Notes: a model not told the origin generated them from the letters alone. DNA of 32,733 bases from Ruminococcus sp. (GCA_017460665.1 JAFUAO010000096.1:1-32733), one strand, 5' to 3'; positions 6,978-14,693 are shown, numbered from the stretch's first letter. Made by a program: numbers and translations.

Positions 6978-8173
6978 ACGAAAATTTCCTGAAACTGGAA
7001 AAAAATTACCTTTTTATCAACATCGCAAAGAAGATAGCTGCCTTCAAGGAGGCTCGCCCCGACGCTGACATCATAAGGATGGGCATCGGTGACGTTACCC
7101 TGCCGATCGCTCCCGTGGTGATCGAGGCCATGAAGAAGGGCTGCGACGAAATGGGCGTCAAGGAGACCTTCAGGGGCTATGAGGACAGCGGCGCAGGCTA
7201 CGACTTCCTGCGTGAGGCCGTTTCCGGATATTATAAGAGCCTGGGAGCTGATGTTGCTCCCTCAGAGATCCGCATAAACGACGGCGCCAAGAGCGACTGC
7301 GGAAACATCGTTGACATCTTCGGCGACGACAACACGATCCTCGTCACCGATCCGGCCTACCCGGTGTATGTGGACTCTAACCTCATGAGCGGCAGAAGGA
7401 TCATCTACGCTGACTCCAACGAGGAGAACGGCTTCGCAGCCATGCCTGATGAGTCCGTCCACGCCGACATCATCTACCTCTGCTCGCCGAACAACCCCAC
7501 AGGCTCGGTCTACACGAAGGCCCAGCTCGAGCAGTGGATCGGCTACGCAAAGCGCAACAGCGCCGTGATCATCTACGATTCCGCATATGAGGCCTTCATC
7601 ACCGACCCCGACGTTCCCAGGAGCATTTTCTGCGTAGAGGGCGCCAAGGAGGTGGCGATCGAGATGTGCTCGCTGTCAAAGACCGCCGGCTTTACCGGTA
7701 TGCGCTGCGGCTACACAGTGATCCCGGAGGCTCTCAAGGTCAAGGCCAGCGACGGCACTGAGGTCTCTCTGGCTCAGCTTTGGGGAAGGCGTCAGGGCAG
7801 CAAGTTCAACGGTGTCTCCTACCCGGTACAGTGCGCTGCGGCGGCTGTTTTCACCGAGGAGGGGCTTTCTCAGATCCGTGAGAACATCGCCTATTATCAG
7901 GAGAACGCAAGGATCATCGCCGAGACCATGACCGAGCTCGGGGTGAAGTTCACAGGCGGGATCAACTCGCCGTACATCTGGTTCAAATGCCCCGGCGATA
8001 TGGGGAGCTGGGAATTTTTCGACCTGATGCTGGAGAAGATCGCAGTTGTGGGGACTCCCGGTGCAGGCTTCGGAAAGAACGGCGAGGGCTGGTTCAGACT
8101 GACGGCTTTCGGCGACAGGGACCGCACGGTCGAGGCTATGGAGCGTTTCCGCTCGCTGGTAAAAGAAATGTAA
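6965..8173 (+). CDS. dapL: LL-diaminopimelate aminotransferase
   Basis: A 402-residue fold-type I PLP aminotransferase of the DapL family. It converts tetrahydrodipicolinate directly to LL-diaminopimelate using glutamate, bypassing the acyl-blocked DapD/C/E route. Visible features are the N-terminal GIGDVTLPI, the substrate-side SPNNPTGSVYT, and the PLP lysine K239 in SLSKTAGFTGMR. GGAGGGC lies upstream inside dapF. The pairing with dapF, the next enzyme in the pathway, strongly supports the assignment. A terminator follows directly. Confidence 0.96.
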   Translation: MPKLNENFLKLEKNYLFINIAKKIAAFKEARPDADIIRMGIGDVTLPIAPVVIEAMKKGCDEMGVKETFRGYEDSGAGYDFLREAVSGYYKSLGADVAPSEIRINDGAKSDCGNIVDIFGDDNTILVTDPAYPVYVDSNLMSGRRIIYADSNEENGFAAMPDESVHADIIYLCSPNNPTGSVYTKAQLEQWIGYAKRNSAVIIYDSAYEAFITDPDVPRSIFCVEGAKEVAIEMCSLSKTAGFTGMRCGYTVIPEALKVKASDGTEVSLAQLWGRRQGSKFNGVSYPVQCAAAAVFTEEGLSQIRENIAYYQENARIIAETMTELGVKFTGGINSPYIWFKCPGDMGSWEFFDLMLEKIAVVGTPGAGFGKNGEGWFRLTAFGDRDRTVEAMERFRSLVKEM

Positions 8174-8177
8174 GGCA

Positions 8178-8209
8178 AGAGCCGCTCTTCGGAGCGGCTC
8201 TGTTGTTTC
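8178..8209 (+). terminator. Intrinsic terminator after dapL
   Basis: GAGCCGCTC-TTCG-GAGCGGCTC, a stable UUCG tetraloop stem, followed by TGTTGTTT. Confidence 0.8.
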
Positions 8210-8229
8210 TGGGAGTTCTGGGTTATTAA

Positions 8230-8260
8230 GTTGAGAGTTGAAAGTGGAGAGTTGAGAGTT
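8230..8260. repeat. Degenerate 7-bp tandem repeat
   Basis: GTTGAGA, GTTGAAA, GTGGAGA and GTTGAGA occur end to end, then GTT: four copies of a heptamer with one or two substitutions each. The block lies between the dapL terminator and the palindrome array. Confidence 0.75.
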
Positions 8261-8264
8261 ATTG

Positions 8265-8545
8265 TGTCGCCTTCGGCGACGTATTTGTAGGGGCGCACAG
8301 TGTGCGCCCGTGCCTCCCCAGAAAAATGTAGGGGTCGATCCCTAACCGGGACCCGTCCCCTCTGTCAGCTTCGCTGACATCTCCCCACACTGTGGGGAGT
8401 CACCCATATCGACCCACAATGTTTTACGATGTGTAGGGACGGCCATTGGCCGTCCGTGGGACCAGAAAACGTAGGGGAGGCCGCCATCGGCCTCCCGGCC
8501 ATGTGTGAAAAACCGCCGGGCGAACGGAATTCGCCCCTACAAGAT
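8265..8545. repeat. Array of TGTAGGG-flanked palindromes
   Basis: The GTCGCC-TTC-GGCGAC hairpin is followed by units at about 8286-8313 (GGGCGCACA..TGTGCGCCC), 8327-8415 (composite, listed separately), 8431-8458 (GGACGGCC..GGCCGTCC), 8470-8498 (GGGAGGCCG..CGGCCTCCC) and, inverted, 8515-8542 (GGGCGAA..TTCGCCC). Each unit has TGTAGGG (or GTAGGG) on one side and a different self-complementary core. The 400-bp gap between dapL and the MATE gene holds only this array, the heptamer repeat, a terminator and a promoter. Confidence 0.8.
8327..8415 (+). repeat. 89-bp composite palindromic unit, copy 1
   Basis: Outer arms GGGTCGAT/ATCGACCC enclose an interior of about 70 bp that is identical at 32438-32507. 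The interior holds two hairpins, TGTCAGC-TTC-GCTGACA and CTCCCCACA-C-TGTGGGGAG. The outer arms differ from copy 2 by a compensated base pair (T-A here, G-C there). Confidence 0.85.
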
Positions 8546-8594
8546 CTCCCAAGACCGCATTTCAAAAAACACCAGGCGCATGGCCCTCCGCCAC

Positions 8595-8623
8595 TTGCAA
8601 TTTCCTTTAACATATGCTATAAT
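8595..8623 (+). promoter_or_regulatory. Sigma-A promoter of the MATE-nudC operon
   Basis: TTGCAA (8595-8600), 17-bp spacer, TATAAT (8618-8623). The stretch CACTTGCAATTTC, then ACATATG in the spacer and TATAATGATA are shared with the recD2 promoter. Confidence 0.85.
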
Positions 8624-8656
8624 GATAAATTAGTAAAAATGTTAGAAGGTAAAAAA

Positions 8657-10045
8657 ATGGAAGAAACTAAAAAGCAAAATCCCCTCGGCAGCGCTCCCGT
8701 GGGCGGGCTCATGCTGAAATTCGCTATCCCCAGCATCATCGGTATGCTGGTGAGCGCCCTGTACAATATCGTCGATCAGCTCTTCATCGGCCAGGCCGTT
8801 GGTATGCTGGGCAACGCCGCCACCAACGTGGCTTTCCCATTCTCAACTGCCTGTATGGCAGTCGCTCTTCTCCTCGGCATAGGCGGAGCCTCCTGCTTCA
8901 ACCTGACCATGGGCCGGGGCGACACCAAGCGTGCCGGAGCCTTTGCCGGGAACGCCATAACTATGCTCATCGTCTGCGGAGTCCTGATCAGCACGGTCAC
9001 GCTGATCTTCCTGACTCCCCTGCTGAATATTTTCGGCTCGTCAAAGGACGTCCTGCCCTACGCTCAGGAATACGTCCGTGTGACAGCTCTGGGCTTCCCC
9101 TTCCTGATACTCACGACAGGCGGCGGACACATCATCCGTGCCGACGGCAGCCCTCAGATGACCATGGCCTGCAACCTGACCGGAGCCTTCATCAACACCG
9201 GCCTTGACGCTCTCTTCGTGCTGGTATTCAAATGGGGAATGACCGGCGCTGCGGCTGCCACGGTCATCGGCCAGCTCATCTCAGCGATCATGGTCATCGT
9301 TTATATGCGGAGATTTCGCACGGTAGAGCTGACCAGAAAGGACTATAAGCCTCATTTCCCGACAGTAAATCGCATCGCCTCTATCGGGATGGCCTCCTGC
9401 TTCAACCAGCTCGCTATCGCAGTGGTCCAGATCGTTCTCAACAACTCCCTCCGCCACTACGGAAAGCTCTCAGAATACGGCGACTCCGAGCCTCTTGCAG
9501 TTGCCGGGATCGTCATGAAGGTCAACATGATCGTGTTCTCGATCGTTATCGGCCTTGCTCAGGGGACCCAGCCCATCGAGAGCTTCAACTACGGCGCTAA
9601 GCAGTACGACCGTGTGAAGAAGGCCTACAGACTGGCTCTCACTGCCGGCGTCGGGATCTCAGCAGCCGCATTCATCGCCTTCCAGACGGTCCCCCGTCAG
9701 ATCCTCTCCCTCTTCGGCGAGGGCAGCGATACATATTTCAAGTTCGGCGCAAGGTTCTTCCGGATCTTCCTGTTCTTCACCTGGCTAAACGCTATCCAGC
9801 CCATAACCTCCACCTTTTTCACATCTATCGGAAAGCCGATCAAGGGAGTCTTCCTGTCCCTGACGAGACAGATCCTCTTCTTCATACCCTTCCTGCTTAT
9901 CCTTCCCCTTTTCATGGGGATCGACGGCATAGTTTTCACCGGCCCTATCGCAGACCTGCTCTCAGGGACAGTGGCTGTGATCATGGCGGTGCTGGAGTTC
10001 CGCTCGATGAACGAGCTCGCCAAAGAAACAAGTAAAAAGGAGTAA
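8657..10045 (+). CDS. MATE-family multidrug/cation efflux transporter
   Basis: A 462-residue, 12-helix inner-membrane antiporter of the MATE family (NorM/DinF/MepA-like), which exports drugs or metabolites using a Na+ or H+ gradient. The N-terminal MATE pattern is visible (FAIPSIIGMLVSALYNIVDQ, then GIGGASCFN). The second half repeats the pattern (GMASCFNQLAIAVVQ, GLAQGTQPIESFNYGA). The ATG at 8657 follows AGAAGGT and lies 34 nt after the -10 box. A longer frame from 8429 runs back through repeats and the promoter and is not the gene. nudC follows after 3 nt. The substrate cannot be read from sequence. Confidence 0.92.
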   Translation: MEETKKQNPLGSAPVGGLMLKFAIPSIIGMLVSALYNIVDQLFIGQAVGMLGNAATNVAFPFSTACMAVALLLGIGGASCFNLTMGRGDTKRAGAFAGNAITMLIVCGVLISTVTLIFLTPLLNIFGSSKDVLPYAQEYVRVTALGFPFLILTTGGGHIIRADGSPQMTMACNLTGAFINTGLDALFVLVFKWGMTGAAAATVIGQLISAIMVIVYMRRFRTVELTRKDYKPHFPTVNRIASIGMASCFNQLAIAVVQIVLNNSLRHYGKLSEYGDSEPLAVAGIVMKVNMIVFSIVIGLAQGTQPIESFNYGAKQYDRVKKAYRLALTAGVGISAAAFIAFQTVPRQILSLFGEGSDTYFKFGARFFRIFLFFTWLNAIQPITSTFFTSIGKPIKGVFLSLTRQILFFIPFLLILPLFMGIDGIVFTGPIADLLSGTVAVIMAVLEFRSMNELAKETSKKE

Positions 10046-10048
10046 GCC

Positions 10049-10882
10049 ATGCTTCAGGACATCTCTCCGCTGCGGCTGGACAACAGCTATTCCCCCGACC
10101 TAAAGCCGGAGGCCAGCGACCTCATCTTCCACTTTGAAAACGCCACGGTCCTCTCCTGCGCCGATGTGGAGCAGCCCTTCCCGGCACTTTCGCAGCTCGG
10201 CAGGGTCAAGAGCTCGATCTACCTCTTCACGATCGGAGAGCACAGGTACTTTCTCGCCCTCGATGAGAAGCTCCCCCCGGCGGAGGGCTTTAGGTACGTC
10301 AATGTGAAGAAGCTCCGCTACGCAGAGGGAGCTCTGAACGTCAATGTGATGGCTCTTTTCACAGCCTACCACCTTGCCGGCTGGTACAGGGACAACCGGT
10401 GCTGCGGCTCCTGCGGCAGCAAGACAGTTCCCGACGCCGCCGAGAGGGCGCTGCTGTGTACGGGCTGCTGTAGGATAATCTACCCCCGGATCAACCCGGC
10501 CGTGATAGTGGGAGTCACCAACGGAGACCGGCTCCTGATCACACGCTACGCCAAGAACAGAAATTTCGCCTACGACGCCTTAGTTGCCGGTTTTACCGAG
10601 ATCGGCGAGACCTTCGAGGAGACCGTTGCCCGTGAGGTCAGCGAGGAGGTTGGCCTAAGGGTGAAGAATATCCGCTATTACAAGTCTCAGCCCTGGGGAT
10701 ATTCCGGGAGTATCCTGGCAGGCTTTTTCTGCGATGTGGACGGGAGCGACAGCGTCTGTCTGGACGAGAGCGAGCTCTCCAGTGCGGTCTGGACAGAGCG
10801 CAGCGGCATCACCGGCCAGCCCGACGGCTTCAGCCTGACCAACGATATGATGATGGCCTTCAAGGAAGGGAAGAATGTCTGA
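10049..10882 (+). CDS. nudC: NADH pyrophosphatase / NAD-RNA decapping Nudix hydrolase
   Basis: A 277-residue protein of the NudC family, which splits NAD(H) into NMN(H) and AMP and removes NAD caps from RNA. A zinc ribbon has C119-x2-C122 and C137-x2-C140. The full Nudix box is at 181-203, starting GFTEIGETFEE and ending REVSEEVGL. The family-specific SQPW is at 213-216, although the usual proline-rich continuation is GYSGS here. AAGGAG inside the end of the MATE gene gives tight coupling. A strong terminator follows. NudC is assigned over generic Nudix because ribbon, box and SQPW occur in the right order. Confidence 0.92.
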   Translation: MLQDISPLRLDNSYSPDLKPEASDLIFHFENATVLSCADVEQPFPALSQLGRVKSSIYLFTIGEHRYFLALDEKLPPAEGFRYVNVKKLRYAEGALNVNVMALFTAYHLAGWYRDNRCCGSCGSKTVPDAAERALLCTGCCRIIYPRINPAVIVGVTNGDRLLITRYAKNRNFAYDALVAGFTEIGETFEETVAREVSEEVGLRVKNIRYYKSQPWGYSGSILAGFFCDVDGSDSVCLDESELSSAVWTERSGITGQPDGFSLTNDMMMAFKEGKNV

Positions 10883-10889
10883 ACAAAAG

Positions 10890-10918
10890 GCGCCGGGAGC
10901 TCCCGGCGCTGTTTTTTT
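10890..10918 (+). terminator. Intrinsic terminator after nudC
   Basis: Perfect 20-nt palindrome GCGCCGGGAGCTCCCGGCGC followed by TG and seven T. Confidence 0.92.
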
Positions 10919-10930
10919 CGTAAAAAGGCC

Positions 10931-10959
10931 TTGATTTACAGCCCGGATCGTGGTATAAT
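10931..10959 (+). promoter_or_regulatory. Sigma-A promoter of tRNA-Gln
   Basis: TTGATT (10931-10936), 17-bp spacer, TATAAT (10954-10959). It lies 11 nt upstream of the mature tRNA. Confidence 0.88.
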
Positions 10960-10970
10960 AGTATAGTTAC

Positions 10971-11046
10971 TGGGGCATAGCCAAGCGGTAAGGCAACAGA
11001 CTTTGACTCTGTCATTTCGTGGGTTCAAATCCCGCTGCCCCAACCA
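10971..11046 (+). tRNA. tRNA-Gln (anticodon UUG), CCA encoded
   Basis: A full cloverleaf of 76 nt. The acceptor TGGGGCA pairs with TGCCCCA (11036-11042). The discriminator A and CCA follow at 11043-11046. The anticodon arm is ACAGA-CTTTGAC-TCTGT with TTG at the anticodon. The T arm is GTGGG-TTCAAAT-CCCGC. U1-A72 is the usual Gln identity feature. A weak GCGCC/GGCGC hairpin with AATTTTT after it (11047-11077) may end the transcript. Confidence 0.96.
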
Positions 11047-11054
11047 GCGCCGAG

Positions 11055-11148
11055 CGGGCGCAGCGCAATTTTTCCGGCCATGGATAGGGCGTTAGCTGAC
11101 TTGCTAAGTCAGACTTGTCTTGTTATCTTACTTGCTTTGTCAAGTCAG
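11055..11148 (+). repeat. 95-bp direct repeat, copy 1, downstream of tRNA-Gln
   Basis: It is identical to 11238-11332 except for one missing A in the T/A run, with a period of about 183 bp. It contains CTGACTT-GCT-AAGTCAG and a second AAGTCAG at its end, so two hairpins compete for the same CTGACTT. The short string CGGCTAAGATC is also duplicated downstream of each copy (11183 and 11335). Confidence 0.9.
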
Positions 11149-11237
11149 CTCGACCACAATTACGCGCCGAAGCTGCCATAAACGGCTAAGATCACACCGC
11201 GATCGATACAGCTAATGGCCGCCGCTTTTTGATCAAT

Positions 11238-11332
11238 CGGGCGCAGCGCAATTATTTCCGGCCATGGATAGGGCGTTAGCTGACTTGCTAAGTCAGACTT
11301 GTCTTGTTATCTTACTTGCTTTGTCAAGTCAG
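11238..11332 (+). repeat. 95-bp direct repeat, copy 2
   Basis: Second copy of the element at 11055-11148, with the same alternative stems. It ends about 45 bp before the dCMP deaminase start. The 330-bp gap between the tRNA and the deaminase holds only these two copies and a weak promoter candidate. Confidence 0.9.
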
Positions 11333-11344
11333 GTCGGCTAAGAT
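11316..11344 (+). promoter_or_regulatory. Weak promoter candidate for dCMP deaminase
   Basis: TTGCTT (11316-11321), 17-bp spacer, TAAGAT (11339-11344). The -35 lies in the end of repeat copy 2. The match is only partial; read-through from the tRNA promoter is an alternative. Confidence 0.35.
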
Positions 11345-11378
11345 CTCACTATTTCAAACGAACAAGAGGTGTACTGTT

Positions 11379-11861
11379 ATGAAAAGGACCGATCACATCA
11401 GTTGGGACGAGTACTTCATGGGGATCGCCATGTTCTCCGCTCAAAGGAGCAAGGACAGCAATACTCAGGTGGGAGCCTGTATCGTAAACTCCCGGAAAAA
11501 GATCGTTGCCGTCGGCTATAACGGTATGCCTACAGGCTGCAATGACGACGATATGCCCTGGGAGCGCACCGGCGAGACTCCCCTTGACACGAAGTATCCC
11601 TTCGTATGCCACGCCGAGCTCAATGCCGTCCTCAACAGCAATTCCGCAGATCTTTACGGCTGCACGCTTTACGTCACCCTCTTCCCCTGCAACGAATGTG
11701 CAAAGGCACTGATCCAGGCCGGGATCAAGCGAGTGGTCTACCACAGCAACAAATACGCCGATACCGACAGTGTCAAGGCCTCTATGATCCTATTTGAGCG
11801 CTGCGGAGTGACCTTCCAGCAGTATGAGCCCAGCGGCAAGCAGATCCTCCTTGAACTATAA
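11379..11861 (+). CDS. dCMP deaminase family protein (ComEB-like)
   Basis: A 160-residue zinc-dependent deaminase that converts dCMP to dUMP for thymidylate synthesis. The zinc site is H78-A-E80 (CHAELNAVL) with P103-C-x2-C107 (PCNEC). The start region WDEYFMGIAMFSAQRSKD and GYNGMPTGC are typical of Firmicute dCMP deaminases/ComEB. The ATG at 11379 follows AGAGGTG. A longer frame from 11304 runs back through the repeat and is rejected. It converges on the PrsW-like gene, with a shared terminator between them. Confidence 0.93.
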   Translation: MKRTDHISWDEYFMGIAMFSAQRSKDSNTQVGACIVNSRKKIVAVGYNGMPTGCNDDDMPWERTGETPLDTKYPFVCHAELNAVLNSNSADLYGCTLYVTLFPCNECAKALIQAGIKRVVYHSNKYADTDSVKASMILFERCGVTFQQYEPSGKQILLEL

Positions 11862-11864
11862 AAC

Positions 11865-11897
11865 AAAGCCATAGTATCTCCGTACTATGGCTTTTTT
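11865..11897. terminator. Bidirectional terminator between dCMP deaminase and prsW-like gene
   Basis: Perfect 12-bp stem AAAGCCATAGTA/TACTATGGCTTT with a 6-nt loop. T-runs lie on both strands (CTTTTTT on plus, CTTTGTTTT on minus). Confidence 0.88.
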
Positions 11898-11902
11898 CAT
11901 GC

Positions 11903-12628
11903 TTAGATGTAGCTGTCCTTCTTGGACATCCTGCCCACAAGGAAATAGGAAACGATGAACAGCGCCCCGACGAAGCCTGCGAAATACCAGCCGCTGGGGA
12001 CGTTGTTCATGGTCGCTATGTAGTCGTAAGCGCCGTGGAGCAGCACCGGTACGATCACGCTCAGCCGCCTGAACAGCTTCTCGCCGGCAAGGTCCCCTCT
12101 GTTGGAGCACTTCTTTGCCAGCCCGTAGAAAACTCCCATGAAAACGCCGAAGCAGGCATGTCCGGGAACAGCCGTGACTGCACGGATAAGGGCCGCAGAA
12201 AACCCGAAGGAGGTGACATAGCTGATGTTCTCCCACAAGGCAAATCCCAGCGAAACGAAGACCGCATAGACCACTCCGTCATACTGGCAGTTGAACTCCT
12301 GGTGGGTCCAGGTGTGTCTTTTGAGCAGCAGGTATTTCGAGCTCTCCTCAGAGACAGCCACCACCACGAAGTAGAGGAGCACATCGTATAGCCGGGACTT
12401 CTCGCTGACGAAAAGGGACAGTATCCCTCCGCCGATCTTCTCCTCCACCAAGGCCAGCAGGGACGACAGGATCCCGGCGATCACAAGGGACCACAGCAGT
12501 CTCGGGCTCTCGCTCTCCAGCCTGTCCGAGCGGTAGACCTTGATCATAAGGAAGACCGCCGGTATGACTGCCGCAGCGATCAGTATGATATTGTAGATGC
12601 TAAGGGCACCTGCCATGAAATAAAACAC
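11903..12628 (-). CDS. PrsW-family intramembrane metalloprotease
   Basis: A 241-residue multi-helix membrane protein of the PrsW/CAAX-protease-like group. PrsW in Bacillus makes the first cut of the anti-sigma factor RsiW. Family motifs are E94-E-S-S-K98 after a membrane segment, GFALWEN (128-134), H157 in HACFGVFMG, and HGAYDY near 209. The GTG at 12628 is preferred because GGAGGAG is spaced 10 nt upstream. An in-frame ATG at 12616 would be 22 nt away. No sigma/anti-sigma pair is nearby, so the substrate is unknown. The protein probably lies downstream of the diguanylate cyclase gene's terminator as its own unit, but I see no clear promoter. Confidence 0.85.
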   Translation of the reverse strand: MFYFMAGALSIYNIILIAAAVIPAVFLMIKVYRSDRLESESPRLLWSLVIAGILSSLLALVEEKIGGGILSLFVSEKSRLYDVLLYFVVVAVSEESSKYLLLKRHTWTHQEFNCQYDGVVYAVFVSLGFALWENISYVTSFGFSAALIRAVTAVPGHACFGVFMGVFYGLAKKCSNRGDLAGEKLFRRLSVIVPVLLHGAYDYIATMNNVPSGWYFAGFVGALFIVSYFLVGRMSKKDSYI

Positions 12629-12661
12629 TCTCGTTCAACTCCTCCAAGAACTCTCTAAGTG

Positions 12662-12697
12662 AAAAAGGCAGACTCTCATGCGAGGTGTCTGCCTTTG
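12662..12697 (-). terminator. Terminator after the diguanylate cyclase gene
   Basis: AAAGGCAGAC (12664-12673) pairs with GTCTGCCTTT (12687-12696). On the minus strand the stem is followed by TTTTTC. Confidence 0.78.
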
Positions 12698-12702
12698 TTT
12701 TG

Positions 12703-14634
12703 TCAGCTTTTAAGGTAGCGTGAGAGCTTCTTCTTGCGCTTTTCGATGTACATCTTCTTGTCGGCAGCCGTCACGAAGTTGAACAGATCCTCGTCGGGCT
12801 CTGGGACAGCGATGACGTAGCCGGTGCTTGCGCTGAGCTCATAAGGGTTCACGCCGCTCTCGTTTATATCGTGGATAGCCTCCTCGATCTGGCTGGTGAG
12901 GCGCTTTGCCATAAGGTCGGTGCAGTCTGCGCTGAAGATGATGAACTCGTCCCCTCCGAACCGGCAGAAGATCTCGTCATTGACGCAGGTATCGCAGAGG
13001 ATCTCGGCAATATCGCTGATAGCGTTGTCGCCCACATTGTGTCCGAAGGTATCGTTGATGATCTTTAGGCCGTCAAGGTCGATGAACATGAGCATGATCT
13101 CACGCTTCTCCTCGGCACACTTCCGATAGAGCTCAGAGGTAGCCTCAACGAAGCCGTTGCGGTTATAGATCCCGGAGAAGGTGTCCCGGGTGTAGAGGCG
13201 GCTGAGCCTTCTAACGGCGAAGTCCATATTGATCAGCTTTCTGATATTCTCAAGGGAATTGCTTATGCTTATGCACCAGTTCTGGAAGACCGTATTGTGC
13301 AGCGGCACCTTGCAGTCCCTGATCGCCATATAGCCAAGGCACCTCTCGCCGAAGTGGAGAGGCACGAAGTAGTAGAACCTTCCGGCAGGCTCGTCCTCGC
13401 CGGAGAAGGGCAGGAGCTGTCTTGTGGGGAAGGTGCCTCCCTCCAAGAACTCTCCGTTCTTATAAGCGATAGCGGTAAGTACGTTCTCGGTGTAGGTATC
13501 GGGTGTCTTCAGATCCTCGCTGCCGGCGGCCTCCACCTCGGTCTCGTCGTCCCAGTCCTCACAGAGGCAGAAGTAGAACTCACCGGGGTCCATCTGCTTA
13601 ATGAAGCTCTTGAGGGAAGCTATGTACTCCCCGAAGGAATTACATCCCAACAGGTCGCAGGAGAGCCGGTTGAAATCCGACAGATAGAACTCAGACATCT
13701 CGAATTTCCGGTAGTTATTGTAGTTTAGCCGGCGGTAATCCTCGATGTCGTAGACAGTCCCCGAGGAACATCCGCAGCTCTCGGCGAAGCGCTCTGACAT
13801 ATCCAGCACCACGCTCCTGCCGCTGAGGGTCTTGCTGAAATAGTCCCTGAGCATCTTGCAGGCCAGTGAACCTGAAAGGCTCAACGGGCGGTCAACGGTA
13901 GTCAGCTCCACCTGATAATTATGTCTGCTGTAGGTATTGTCGAAGCCGGAAACAGCTATATCCTCCGGCACCTTATATCCGGCCTCTGCCAGGCGGTTGA
14001 TAGCAGTAGCAGCCATGACGTCGTTGGCGCAGATGATAGCCTGAGGCATCGTCTCACGGGCGGCAAGGAAATGCTCCACGGCGGCGGTACCGGCCGGAGC
14101 TCGGAAATCTCCGTAATAGATCCGGTCCTCCCCTGCCGAGAGACCGTGGGCCTCCATGACCTCAAGGAAAGCTCCAAGGCGGTCGGCGCTCTCCGGGTTA
14201 TCCGCAGGGCCTGAGATATAGCATATATCGGTAAAGCCGTGGACAGAGATGAAGTGCTCAGTGATGTTCCTCATGGCAGTGCGGTTGTCGATACCGATAT
14301 ACAGCATATCCGGTATGTCGTTATCTATGCACACCGCCGGGATCTGAGCCTCACGGATCCTTGTGATTATATCAGAGACCACCGGGGGATAGTCGATAGT
14401 ATTTGTAAGGAGAACGGCGCCGTCGAAGTCAGAGAAATTCGGCAGACGGAAGATGTTGAATTCGCCCTTATCGTGGCGGAGATTGCCCATAGTGCCGCTG
14501 AATGAAGCAAAAACTGAAATGTCTAGGCCGCAGCTCTCAGCAGAGGTCCTCATGCCCTCAAGGATAGCGCTCTGGTAACTCTGATCGATGCCAGCGACGA
14601 TAACGGCGACTCTGTGTTTAGTCAAAGCGGTCAC
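12703..14634 (-). CDS. Diguanylate cyclase with LacI-like ligand-binding sensor domain
   Basis: About 643 residues. The first ~280 look like the periplasmic-binding-protein fold of LacI/GalR repressors (VAVIVAGIDQSYQSAILEGM, IICANDVMAATAINRLAEAG, VSGFDNT) but lack the DNA-binding helix-turn-helix and any signal peptide, so this is a cytosolic ligand sensor. A linker/GAF-like region follows. The C-terminal GGDEF domain has FIDLDGLKIINDTFGH and RFGGDEF (GGDEF near residue 560), so it should make cyclic di-GMP from GTP. The inhibitory RxxD site before GGDEF reads CVND, so product inhibition is probably absent. The GTG at 14634 is chosen because the TTG at 14673 lies upstream of the predicted transcript start. 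A TTG at 14625 is also possible, since AAAGGAG is close to the GTG. Confidence 0.87.
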   Translation of the reverse strand: MTALTKHRVAVIVAGIDQSYQSAILEGMRTSAESCGLDISVFASFSGTMGNLRHDKGEFNIFRLPNFSDFDGAVLLTNTIDYPPVVSDIITRIREAQIPAVCIDNDIPDMLYIGIDNRTAMRNITEHFISVHGFTDICYISGPADNPESADRLGAFLEVMEAHGLSAGEDRIYYGDFRAPAGTAAVEHFLAARETMPQAIICANDVMAATAINRLAEAGYKVPEDIAVSGFDNTYSRHNYQVELTTVDRPLSLSGSLACKMLRDYFSKTLSGRSVVLDMSERFAESCGCSSGTVYDIEDYRRLNYNNYRKFEMSEFYLSDFNRLSCDLLGCNSFGEYIASLKSFIKQMDPGEFYFCLCEDWDDETEVEAAGSEDLKTPDTYTENVLTAIAYKNGEFLEGGTFPTRQLLPFSGEDEPAGRFYYFVPLHFGERCLGYMAIRDCKVPLHNTVFQNWCISISNSLENIRKLINMDFAVRRLSRLYTRDTFSGIYNRNGFVEATSELYRKCAEEKREIMLMFIDLDGLKIINDTFGHNVGDNAISDIAEILCDTCVNDEIFCRFGGDEFIIFSADCTDLMAKRLTSQIEEAIHDINESGVNPYELSASTGYVIAVPEPDEDLFNFVTAADKKMYIEKRKKKLSRYLKS

Positions 14635-14664
14635 ACGCTCCTTTCCATAATGTTGCTTATATAT

Positions 14665-14693
14665 ATTGTACAATATTCCGAAACAAAAATCAA
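14665..14693 (-). promoter_or_regulatory. Sigma-A promoter of the diguanylate cyclase gene
   Basis: On the minus strand TTGATT (14693-14688), 17-bp spacer, TACAAT (14670-14665). It predicts a leader of only about 25 nt. Confidence 0.75.

Noticed and set aside
8429-8656. N-terminal extension of the MATE protein
   Set aside because: It would translate the palindrome array and cross the promoter; the ATG at 8657 has a ribosome site and matches the family N-terminus.
10971-11332. tRNA-Gln as integration site of a genomic island
   Set aside because: The duplicated 95-bp element does not include the tRNA 3' end, and no integrase or mobile gene follows.
14635-14673. TTG start of the diguanylate cyclase at 14673
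   Set aside because: It lies upstream of the predicted transcription start and has no ribosome site.
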